In this document: piece by piece, positions 22,615 through 32,021 of the stretch
Position numbering within the stretch: the stretch's first letter is position 1
How the letters are laid out: every line of letters starts with the position of its first letter
Source: Isoetes taiwanensis
Lineage: Eukaryota > Streptophyta > Lycopodiopsida > Isoetales > Isoetaceae
Direction: 5' to 3'
Assembly (NCBI GenBank): GCA_021234155.1
Contig: JAJEKV010000044.1
Coordinates: forward strand, 12,236,803-12,300,802
DNA: 64,000 nt
Made by a program: the position numbers and the translations under genes
Notes under the pieces: generated by a model
What the model was told of the DNA's origin: nothing
Seen by the model: only the letters and a program-made list of their open reading frames with translations
Databases searched by the model: none

Positions 22615-22810
22615 ACATCACCAAGATTGAAAAAGCCCTTTTCCCATTGTGGATTTGTAGCCAAACCCCAGAAAAAAAAAATACCACATGCGAAAAAACC
22701 CTATTTCCATTGTGGATTTGCGGCCAAATCCCAGAAAAAAAAAATACCACATGTGAAAAAACCCTATTCCCATTATGGATTTGCGGCCAAACCCTCAATA
22801 AAACTACCAT
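22615..22810 (+). repeat. 63-bp tandem repeat, three copies
   Basis: The block ggatttg recurs at 22,651, 22,714 and 22,777, giving a period of exactly 63 bases. Each unit contains ccctattcccattgtggatt, gcggccaaacccc and an A run with ataccacatg. Because 63 is a multiple of three, both strands show repeating 21-residue peptides, but nothing suggests translation. The third copy ends differently (ccctcaataaaactacc). Confidence 0.92.
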
Positions 22811-23468
22811 ACGATTCCATGTAGCAAAAAATCACAAATAGCAAGTACCAACAAGTATACGCTCTAAACAATTAACAAATCTTACTCGATTCCAACTTTC
22901 CACATTATCCTGATTCTAAATTAAGCCTCCGTGTTAGCATTAATGATTCGAGAATATAATTTGCCAATACAATCTAGCAGAAGTAGAGAAAAATAAGAAC
23001 AATTGTTACTCCACTGTGAGAAAATTGTTACTCCACTTTGAAGTCAACTATTTTTTGAGATGCAAATAGAAGGTAACCTTGCTCAATGGATCCTTGTCCT
23101 TTTCCACCTCCAGCTTCGATCTGTGCTCAGATATCCTTGGAAAGTTCTCTATCATATGCCCAAACCCAAATTTAGCATGTGATTTAGTTGTTTACATCCA
23201 AAATAAGCAGTTTGCACATATTTATTCACGTGCTAGATTTATGATGGCATAAATGGGTGCACATTCTATTCAATACACCTCAACACTTTTCTTTCTCTTG
23301 AGATATCTATTACCATTTAATTACCATAACCTCTTTTCGCTTCTGTAGACAAAAAAATCTTTGTGATGGAGCTAATCCTACATGATCACATTGCTACTGC
23401 CAATTTGGGCATTGCCAAATCACTATCACGGCTTCACAACATTTTATGTACAAACACGATGTTCAAAT
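22811..23468. other. Unassigned AT-rich DNA
   Basis: No family or repeat was recognised here. A 14-base stretch (attgttactccact) occurs twice in tandem near 23,002-23,038. Confidence 0.35.
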
Positions 23469-26129
23469 TATTTACTGGATTTTGAATCCTTCACAAATAC
23501 CATTACAGATTTATTTCCCAAAGCACACGCTGCAGACTCTACATGTTTGAGCAAAAACTCGTAAATCTTGTGCTTTAATCTAGGTAGTGTTTCTAACATT
23601 TGAGGATTTAACAGGTCTTCTTTCCCAGAGGTCAAAGTATCAAGCCAATCATTAACCCTTTTCAGCTATGAAAGCATCTGGGCACGCTGTGAATTGTCTA
23701 GTTCAACACCATTGCTAGAAGCTGTAACTGACATACCATCACCAACAATTTTAAATCCATTATCCAATGCAACCTCAAGAAAGTTAAGAAACCAGCCATG
23801 TGCTTCAAACTGTAGCTTCTTTGCCAGCTTGGCCGTCTCATTGATTCCCTGCCCCTTTATCCAATCAATTGCTGGTTTTATTTGATGGTCCAAAATGCAG
23901 GAGATATATTTGAACTCCCCCGTCCTGCAGTAGGTTTCAATGTAGATGGTGGTTTTGTTTCTTCACTTTCATTTACCGCTAGTTTTCTTTTTCTCTAGTG
24001 GCATCTGAATGGTACATTGTGCCACTGATGACGGTGCTATCTGCCCCTGCACTTTTGGTGAAGATACAGTTGTGACACATGACTTTTTAGGTGAGGGAGA
24101 GGATGGAGCAGGGGTGCCACTCTTGGAAGAATTTGCTACTTGTGGTTCAAGAACAAGGAGTGTTTGACTCTGATTTCCAACACTGCCCCTTTGACCCTGA
24201 GTTCCACCTCCTTTAATACTGTCTTTCTTCATGCCGTTTTTAGATGATGAGCTCTGACTCTGTTCGCTCATAACTGAAAAGGAGGCCAAATCAGTTTCCA
24301 GTGCAGCACCAATCCATTGAATAGCATTTCTTGTCTTCTCAAGTGAGATTTGATGTGCTTCGTCAGAAACACTGGCATTCTCACAGTCACCAGTATCTTC
24401 ATTAATACTAGAAATCTAACACTTCAGTGCATCTGCTATCGCAACAGCCTATGCAAGTATCCGATGGAAGCTCAAAAATTGTTCAACAAAGGATTGTGAA
24501 AGTTCTGGGTTGGCTATAGCCCAAAGTTCAGCAAACATGCTGCATGTGATCAATTATATAAAAAATTAGAAAGACTAGGCAAGTATTAAACTATAGCCTA
24601 GAAATAGTGATATCAGAATATTTTTTTATTGTCCATGTGACTGGTATTAAACTACATATACAATGTACTACAATGCATGCAAACTAAAGCCCAGACAAGC
24701 AAAAGATATAGGAAAATCCAGAAAACGTTATGTCAAGATCGTGTAATCATGCTTTAAGAAAATCCTGCTTGAAAGTTGCCAGTAGATGGAAACATGAAAT
24801 TTGAAAACTGACCTTAAGCTTTGAAGCACGCTTTCAAATGCAGAGGCCCCTTTTTAAATGCAAAGGCCTCTTGCAATGCTTCTGTAACAGCTGCAGCACC
24901 TACATCACGCCTTTGCATAGCTTCTTGTAGTATTACCAGTAATATTTATAAGCAAAACAGACTAAACAAGACTAAATATATGCAGTATAGAACTTGAGAA
25001 TAAACTAAGAATACCTTCCCAAGGGCTACAAGATCTAGAGGAAGACAATCCCAGATCACACTTCCATCAGTGCACTTTTTGCTATTAATTACTTTTTGCT
25101 ATATCCTACAATTTAGCTGATGAATAGTTACCACTTGAAGGAGCCTGAAAACAAAGGCATGCTTGTGTTGGTGAACATGTTAACAAACTAATATGAACAG
25201 ATGATAAGATCAGCCACCAGATTGATTTTGTTTGTGCATAAATCCTGTGTTAGATTGAGACTCGAAAATTTACAAGCATGTCTAAAGGCTAATGTATAGA
25301 GGGGTGTAAATATATTCAACTTCCAACATCAAACAAGAACTTACCAGTGCTCTTGCTGAAGATTTGACATCACCCTTTCCATATTTAACAGAACTTTTGT
25401 CCTTTTGCTGTTTGCCCAGTAACACTCCTTCCCAGCTCTTGGGCAATGTCCTGGAGCTAATAGCAAGAGTCTTAATGCCATTTACACCAAACAACCTCCA
25501 TTTCTTGTCGAAAATGCTCAATCTTATTTTCCCAGCACTGGAGGCCCTTTTTATAAGGGGAGCCAACACTTGTTTGCTATATATGAACACACGCACCTCG
25601 ATGGGTGTCTTTTTCTCTTCAACGGAACCCTTTCTCAACAAGGATTTGGTAGGCGGCCCTTTATCCGTCAATAGTAGATTTGGTGGGGGAACCAACAGAT
25701 TTGATAGGCAAGAAAGGACGTAGCTGAGATAGTATTAGATTTCAATGCTTTTAAATCATCTTTCCTCTCATCCGAACCAAGATTGAGAGAACTGGACTTG
25801 GGTCGTTCAGCAGAAATCGGCAACAACCTTTCATTGGGCTTTTCCAAGGGCCAACGATGTGAAGGGGATTTGGTAGAGCCCAAATTAACAGACCCATTTG
25901 AGGAAGCCGTCCTCTCGGCAAATTTGGCAGCAAAACTCTCTGCAGAAGACGGATCAAATGTGGTAGCCGGTGTTCTGGAGACCACATCTTCAATGGCTTC
26001 TAGGCAAGAATTGGCACTTGTAAAACCCCCATTTGAAGAAGGAACTGTAGTTGCCATCAGATCTTTTAAAAGCCAATTAAGCCATAGCCTCCTTCGAGCG
26101 AAGCACCGCCAGGTTAGCCGTTTCCACAT
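23469..26129 (-). pseudogene. DUF936-family (plant-specific) gene, C-terminal part, broken
   Basis: Exons on the minus strand match the C-terminal half of DUF936 proteins, a plant family of unknown function. From high to low coordinates: a Ser-rich linker (25,700-26,129), LRLFGVNGIKTLA-like sequence with a donor at 25,345, an exon near 25,015-25,145 with TDGSVIWDCLPLDLVALGK, then AMQRRDVGAAAVTEALQEA (about 24,830-24,930). Next come FAELWAIANPELSQSFVEQF, AIQWIGAALETDLASFSVM (24,290-24,541), and finally INETAKLAKKLQFEAHGWFL and VNDWLDTL ... [10 protein letters not shown]. Defects: a 20-bp duplication in the ALQEA exon that shifts the frame before the expected SAFESVLQSLR, and TAG stops at 24,449, 24,416 and 23,666, each where CAG (Gln) fits. 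The N-terminal OB-like half is absent. Confidence 0.85.
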
Positions 26130-26625
26130 TGGCTAACCAATAAATAATTGACCGCTAGTTTACAACCAACAATGGGTTTGGAGCAGTCATTGGCATATTC
26201 CACGTATATACTGACATATACTTGGAATATGCCAGAAACCCACATGCAGAAGGTTTGTCCCCTTAGGGGCAACCCAAAAATCCTACAAATTTTTGTATGT
26301 ACCGACAATTTTTCTATCAAAATCCAATTGTACCATCTAATTTCCTATTGATCTTGGAACATGTTATACTTTGTACCGGCAAAACCAAAATTTGTACCGG
26401 CAAAATTGGCATGTCTAGGACTTTTTCCATCACTGGTGCATGGTTTCTACCTCATACACCGGTAAAGGTTTTTTTTGGGTTCCATTTCAAGGCTTAGATT
26501 CTTTTTGAAAATGATTATGTCATGAATATTCGAAATGATGGACTGGAGGTTGAGCATGAGCCGAGTGAGCATGAGCCAAGGGCACGTTCCCATGAGCCGG
26601 ACTTGACTGCATAATAGTGAGGTTG
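26130..26625. other. Flank of gypsy element G1
   Basis: AT-rich DNA between the DUF936 fragment and the 5' LTR. Near 26,550-26,600 the octamer catgagcc occurs three times. The five bases before the LTR (ggttg) do not match those after the 3' LTR at 32,022 (aggat). Confidence 0.5.
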
Positions 26626-27097
26626 TGTGACGACCGTATGGGTATTCGTATCATACGAGCATTATACTCGTATATGGTCGTCACACGAATGCAAAAAAAG
26701 TAGTTGCACTAAGCAAGGTTTGAACTCACAACCTTCTAGTTGAGAGTCGTGCACCTTTGCCAAGCGCACTACTAATACTTACTGAAGACATTCCATCACG
26801 TCATCCTCATATGCAGGATTGTTCGCTGGAGGTTTTAGAACATTCTAGAACCTGCATGCATGCACGACACTTGGCATGATCTTATCCATTGGAGTGGCGC
26901 GATCCTGATCATCGGTCTAGACATATAAGGAGACATCTCCTTCTTGTCGAACCATTCCGGTTCAACGCCAGTTGTCTGCGTTGTACTTTTGATTCCTGTT
27001 CATATATCATTCTTCTTGACGATTTTGGCATATTTCTTTTCATTTTTTTTTACGTATTTTCCACGTATTTTCCTTGTTTTCACGTAAGTTCATGACA
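26626..27097 (+). repeat. G1 5' LTR (472 bp)
   Basis: It begins TGTGACGACCGTATGG and ends GTTCATGACA. The U3 start is itself an inverted repeat (cgaccgtatgg ... atatggtcgtcaca, 26,630-26,675). A tctagaac-rich palindrome and a tatataagg promoter-like box (acatataagg at about 26,920) are shared with the other LTRs. It is only about 80% identical to the LTR at 31,157. The bases after it (gtttgaaccgg) do not start with TGG, so a standard tRNA primer-binding site is not evident. Confidence 0.9.
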
Positions 27098-27146
27098 GTT
27101 TGAACCGGAATCCCTTACCGGTTCTTGCCTGCTAGTTTTTGTCTCT

Positions 27147-27914
27147 ATGGAGGAGGTTTCATCCTTATTCCAGCAGGTTCAGCAACTTGTTCAAGTATGT
27201 TAGCAGTTGCAATTGGATAACAAGGAGCTCCGAGAACAGATAGCTTCTCATGAGTCAGCCTCTAGCTCCGGGAGGTCATCGGAACCTAAGATTAGCCTGC
27301 CAGAAAAATTTAATGGCACTAGATCCAAGCTCCGAGGTTTTTTGAATCAAATTCGGCTCGTTATTCGGCTCCACCCTCACAGGTATCCTACAGATCGGGA
27401 ACAGGTCGGACTAGTTGGCTCTCTTCTTTCTGGGTCAGCTTTGAGTTGGTTCGCCCCCCTACTGGAGAAAAGGGCTCTCGAGTTACAAAATTTTGCTGCA
27501 TTTACTGCTGAACTTGAGGCATGTTTTGGAGATACTGATCGGCAACGCACAGCAGTAACCAAACTTGGCAACCTCAGGCAAGGTTCTCCTCCGGCTTCAG
27601 TTTATGCTTCTGAGTTTCGACAGATTGCCATAGACATAGCCTGGAAAGATGCTGCTCTTCGGGACTGTTTTCGAAGAGGGCTCCGCGAGGATATAAAGGA
27701 TATGTTGCTGACTATGGAGGATCCTAGAACCTTGGATGAAGCTATAAAGTTTGCAGTTCGTTGTGATGACCGTCTTTTTGAGCGTAGGCAAGAAAGACGA
27801 AATCATCATGTTTCTTTACTTCCCCAAGCTCCAGCAACTACAACAGTTTTTGCACTGCCCACGTCCCCGGAATCATTTGGCTTAGTGCCTATACAAATTG
27901 ATGGTGTGGTTTGA
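27147..27914 (+). pseudogene. G1 gag (capsid) with one stop codon
   Basis: ATG at 27,147 opens MEEVSSLFQQVQQLVQV; a TAG at 27,201, where CAG is likely, is the only interruption before 27,914. The body reads ISLPEKFNGTRSKLRGFLNQ, LLSGSALSWFAPLLE, F-x-x-ELEACFGDTD, LRQGSPPASVYASEFRQIA and TLDEAIKFAVRCDDRLFERR, the capsid of chromodomain gypsy elements of the type best known from fungi and vertebrates. The zinc knuckle starts (CLYCG, about 27,960) but is cut by a deletion that joins it straight to RT sequence, so nucleocapsid and protease are lost. Confidence 0.88.
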
Positions 27915-27975
27915 GGGCCTTGTCTGCAGCTGGGAAGCAACACCGAAGAGAGGCTAATCTCTGCCTCTATTGTGG

Positions 27976-29440
27976 ACCTTGCGAACTTATATTGAGGAGA
28001 ATCTTGCAACTAGGTTTATCCGACACTCTCAATCACCCGCAGGAGCTGCCATCTTCTTTGTTTCCAAGAAAGATGGTTCTTTGCAGTTGGTTGTGGATTA
28101 TCGCGGCCTCAACAAGATCAGTGTGCGTAACCGGTATCCTCTCCCTCTGATTCCAAAGTTACTTGAGCGGCTACAAGGTGCACGATGCTTCACGAAAATC
28201 AATCTTCGAGGTGCCTATAATCTTATCTGGATCAGGGAAGGTGATGAGTGAAAGACAGCCTTCCAAACTCGGTATGGTTATTTTGAGTATACGTCGCGCC
28301 TTTCGGCCTTACCAATGCTCCGGCAACTTTTCAGCACATGGCTAATGATGTTTTTCGGGAGTTTTTGGATCTCTTTGTTATCATCTATCTGGATGATATT
28401 ATGGTTTATTCGAAGACTTTGGAGGAGCATGAAGAACATGTCCGGAAGGTCCTTCAGAAGCTATGGGAACATGGACTCTACGTCAAACTGGAGAAGTGTC
28501 AGTTTGAGCAAGACAATGTCGAGTTTCTTGGCTATCGCATCACATCTCAGGGTGTTGCCATGGATCTAGAGAAGGTCAGCACAGTTCTTGATTGGGAAAC
28601 ATCTTCCTCGGTTAAAGATGTACAGTGCTTCTTGGGGTTTGCCAATTTTTATCGCCGCTTCATCAAGGACTATTCGGAGATCATCTTGCCTTTGACACGT
28701 CTCACCAGGAAGGATGTTCCCTTTGAGTGAACAATTGAAGTAGAATCACCATTCATCACTCTGAAGCATGCTTTTATAGCAGCACCTATTCTTGCACACC
28801 CCAATCCTGCGCCTCCCTATATTCTCGAAGCAGATGCATCAGATTTTGCTCTTGGCAGCATCTTGTCGCAAGAGGGGGGTGATCATGAGCTAACACCCAA
28901 TTGCCTATCATTCTCAAAAGTGCCAGGCTGTAGAGATCAACTATCCTATTTACGATAAGGAACTTTTGGCGATTGTTGACTCTTTTCAGGAGTAGCGACG
29001 ATTTCTTGAAGGTTCTCCCCATACGGTGATTGTGTATACGGACCATCGCAACCTGGAATATTTTCAGTCAGCTCGAATTCTTAATCGCCGTCAGGCTCAA
29101 TGGCATACACAGATGCTATCCCACTTTGATTTCATCATCAAATTTTGGCCTGGCACACTTCAAGGGAAGCCATATGCTCTTTCACGCAGATCTTATTTTG
29201 AACCTAAGGCGGGGGAGCCAGCATTTGATCAACAATCACAGGTTGTTCTAGGACCTGATCGTTTATAGCTTATGGCCATCACTTTATTTGAGAGGCCTCA
29301 TGATACATCCCTGTTGGAGTCTGTTCGAGCATCTCTTGCTTCTGATCCATTGGCGCAGGATGTAATATCACATCTTGTCTCAGCATCATCTTCCCGGCAA
29401 ATGAGGTTGGACTATGATCATTTTGAGGTTAAGAGGAGGA
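27976..29440 (+). pseudogene. G1 pol: reverse transcriptase and RNase H remnant
   Basis: RT motifs are [40 protein letters not shown] (about 28,050-28,110), [14 protein letters not shown], the catalytic [10 protein letters not shown] (about 28,390) and VEFLGYRI, then [13 protein letters not shown]. The RNase H part shows LEADASDFALGSILSQEGG (about 28,825), VYTDHRNLEYFQSARILNRR (about 29,030) and GKPYALSRRSYFEP. Interruptions include TGA at about 28,249 (GDE*KTAFQ), TGA at about 28,728 (VPFE*T) and TAG near 28,995 (FQE*RRFLE), each where TGG (Trp) is expected, plus a frame change in the middle of RT. The sequence stops resembling gypsy at about 29,440. Confidence 0.88.
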
Positions 29441-30390
29441 GGCAAAGGATAGAATTTTCAAAGAGATTGCCTCTAATGAAGAGTTCGGCTCTGAAGACAG
29501 TGGCTCTAAAAGTCCACCAACAAATTCTCCACGAATAACGAATAATTGATAGCTGTTCTTGAAGAAGAGGGAGCTTTTGAGGTAAATCCACAGGAACCTG
29601 CTACACAAAATGCCGTTGCTATTCCTGAACAAATTGACACTCGTCCTTCGCCTATGAAGGCTAAAGAAGAATATAGGACGTCCAGAAAAAGGGAAGAGGC
29701 AGCTTCACCAGAAACAAAAGAGTACCGCGTGTAGTGCGAGTTTACTTTATTTTTTCATAACTGAAAATTTAGTTCGGATGTCTCGCACGCAGTGCGAGTC
29801 TGTAAATTTTGATATTTAGAAATATAGTTAAGATATCTCGCGCCACGCACGATTTCTTTTGAAAGTGCTAACTTAAACTATGTACTGTGCAGAGAGGAAA
29901 CCACCTCGAGTAACAAAAAAGTAACCCTCTTTGACTTGAATGGAGTTCTTGTGAAGACCTTCTCCAGTACTGTGCTGCATCTCCTTTTCTAGCAAGGTTC
30001 TAGAGGTAAAGAACAAATGGGTTTATCCAAGACCTAGTGTTCAGAAATTGTTGAACCATCTGAAGGACATAGCAAGCATTGGTATTTGGTCTTCCATGAT
30101 AAGGGCTAACATACTCGAGATTAGATCAGTTGTTCCTGAGCTGAAGGACTTTGACTTTCACGTCATTCTAGATCAAGGGAATTGTGGGACAAAAGATATC
30201 TTCACCAAAAACATACATGAGGCCTTGGAGATGATAGAGGGATTTTAGGAAGACCAAATATATTTGGTGGATGATGACCCCATCAAGCGTTGCTTGAATG
30301 TAGAGAGCAGCATAAATGCTCTGTCATGGCACCCAAATAATAAAGATGAAGAGCAATGTCTGTCAGCAGATCACTCGAAATGTCACTTTA
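29441..30390 (+). pseudogene. FCP1/NIF-type HAD phosphatase gene fragment inside the gypsy element
   Basis: Between the RNase H and integrase parts lies host-like sequence. It begins with an acidic stretch (FKEIASNEEFGSEDSGSKSP) and a Glu/Pro-rich piece (about 29,546-29,734). Around 29,895-29,955 is VTLFDLNGVLVK, the first HAD motif in the DLNGVL form seen in some plant and algal NIF-type phosphatases. About 30,020-30,250 reads KWVYPRPSVQKLLNHLKDI, IGIWSSMIRANILEIRS, ILDQGNCG and TKDIFTKNIHEALEMIE, and near 30,260 YLVDDDPIKRCLN, the third motif. Splice-like sites (tgtgcag before 29,891; a frame jump near 29,995) suggest genomic rather than processed origin. Stops at 30,246 and elsewhere show it is dead. 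Family proteins dephosphorylate Ser/Thr, for example in the RNA polymerase II tail. Confidence 0.75.
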
Positions 30391-31156
30391 TGTGGAGGAT
30401 GATTGGATTCGATTATCTTCCATTAGCCGAAGTTTGCCTATAATAACTCAATACATGCCTCCACCGGCGGACTCCGTTCTTTCGAACTACTCGTTGACAT
30501 CCTCGATGGTCCCTTAGTGTAGCCATTTGGCGGTGACTCTGTCAATCCTAGTGCCGAAGTCTCGACTTGAGAAACTCCAGGGCTCTTCAATCAGATCTTG
30601 ACATCATCTTCACCGAAAGCGGGGAACGTTATCGGCATTATGCTGATTTGCATGCCAAAAAGCTCTAAATTTCACGTTGGTGACCTTGTTCCGCTTCTTC
30701 CTAGGAACCTTCCTACCTCGTCCACCGCAACAAGCTTGACTATCGCCGCTTTGGTCCTTATCGAATCACGGCTCAAATCAGCAATGTGGCATTCGGCTCG
30801 AGCTTCCTCCGGTTGTTCGGCTCCATCCGAAAGATTTCATGTTTCTCTATTAGAGCCCTACATAGTTAATACTTTCCCTGATCGCGTTCCTCCGCTGCCT
30901 CCACGGTGAAATTGATGATCATGAGGAGTTCGAGGTTAGAGAGATTCTAAACTCCAAGTTTCTTCATCGACGATTGTATTACTCTGTCGATTGGGAAGGT
31001 TACTCACCAAACGATAAAACTGGGAGCCTGCCAAGAATCTGACTAATGCGCCTGACAAGTTTGCGGAGTTTCACCGACGTTACCCAAACAAGCCAACTTT
31101 GAGTACTCGGCCCCGACTCAGGGGACTGCATTAAGCACCGTCGTGGGAGGGGATGG
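30391..31156 (+). pseudogene. Integrase C-terminus and chromodomain (copy of the G2 3' part)
   Basis: Readable blocks are FDYLPLAEVCL-NNS (about 30,410), KFHVGDLVPLLPRNLPT (about 30,670), VSLLEPYIVN (about 30,840) and the chromodomain LHRRLYYSVDWEGYSPNDKT (about 30,965-31,025) followed by FHRRYPNKPT. The chromodomain would have guided integration to marked chromatin. The stretch ends with a polypurine tract (gtgggagggga) directly before the LTR. It matches 45,280-45,925 in inverted orientation. Confidence 0.85.
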
Positions 31157-32021
31157 TGTGACGACCATATGGATATTCGTATCATATGAACATTATACTC
31201 GTATGTACAAAAGATGGTCGTCACACGGATGCAAAAGGGTAGTTGCACAAGACAGGGTTTGCACCCTTGCCAATTGTTAGAGCCTGAACTCTAACCTTGC
31301 AAGAAGGATGAAAAACCCAACGATCCAAGCTCAATCTATCAGATCAAGGCAATGCACAACACAAAGAATCATCATCTCCATAGCTAGATCAAGCAAAATG
31401 CTCTCTCTCAATACACCGTCTCTCTATTCTCTCTCTCTCTCTGCTCAGATAATACTGTGATAATCATGGATACATGCAAATATCCTGCACGCGTGCATGT
31501 GCATATATCACTCCATATACGATATACTATCTTCTATACCACCTCAATAGTGGTGAGTGTGGTTAGTGTGGTGAGTGGTGAGTGGTGACGAGTGTGGTGA
31601 GTAGTGAGTGGTGACGGGTGTGGTGAGTGGTGACCACCCCAACACCAAGTGCGCTACCAACATTTGTTAAAGACATTTCTTCACGTCTTCCTCATATGTG
31701 GGCCTATCTACAGGAGGTTCTAGAATATTCTAGAACCTAAATGCATGCGCGACACTTGGCGCGTCTCATCCATCGGAGTGGCGCGATCCTGGCCGTTGGC
31801 CTAGATATATAAGGAGGCACCTCCCTCTTGTCGAACCATTCCGGTTCAATGCCAGTCTCGAGCCTTCTAAGCATCTGTCTCGTGTTCTTACTTGTCTTTG
31901 GGCCATTGTACTCTTGATTCATGTTCATATATCAGATTCTTTGCCGATCTTGGCGTATTTCTTCTGTATTTCTTGCATATTCTCCACGTATTCTCCTTGT
32001 TTTTGGCGTAGGTTCATGACA
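31157..32021 (+). repeat. 3' LTR of the left copy, interrupted by a solo LTR
   Basis: It begins TGTGACGACCATATGG and ends GTTCATGACA. Without the 375-base insertion and duplication it is 490 bp, and about 95% identical by eye to the G2 3' LTR at 44,782-45,279. A tatataagg box lies near 31,806 with rich tctagaa palindromes upstream. Confidence 0.9.
31275..31644 (+). mobile_element. 370-bp copia-like solo LTR nested in the gypsy LTR
   Basis: The insert starts TGTTAGAGCC and ends CCCCAACA, the TGTTAG/AACA-type ends of plant copia LTRs, and is flanked by ccaat (31,270-31,274) and ccaag (31,645-31,649), a 5-bp target duplication with one change. The uninterrupted site is visible in the G2 3' LTR (ttgccaagtgcactacc, reverse strand). 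The 3' third is a run of gagtggtga-type repeats (31,551-31,632). No internal region remains, so it is a solo LTR or a very small LTR element. Confidence 0.85.

Larger units (their letters stand above)
26626..32021 (+). mobile_element. Ty3/gypsy chromovirus G1, chimeric and defective
   Basis: The region runs LTR, gag, partial RT, RNase H, a foreign phosphatase-gene insert, integrase C-terminus with chromodomain, LTR. The two halves differ in age: from about 30,391 rightwards the sequence is some 90% or more identical by eye to the 3' part of G2 (inverted), while the 5' LTR and gag-RT part is clearly more diverged from both. The outer flanks show no target duplication. Protease, the N-terminal RT and the integrase core are missing. 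I infer that the right half arrived by the large inverted duplication rather than being part of the same insertion. Confidence 0.85.
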
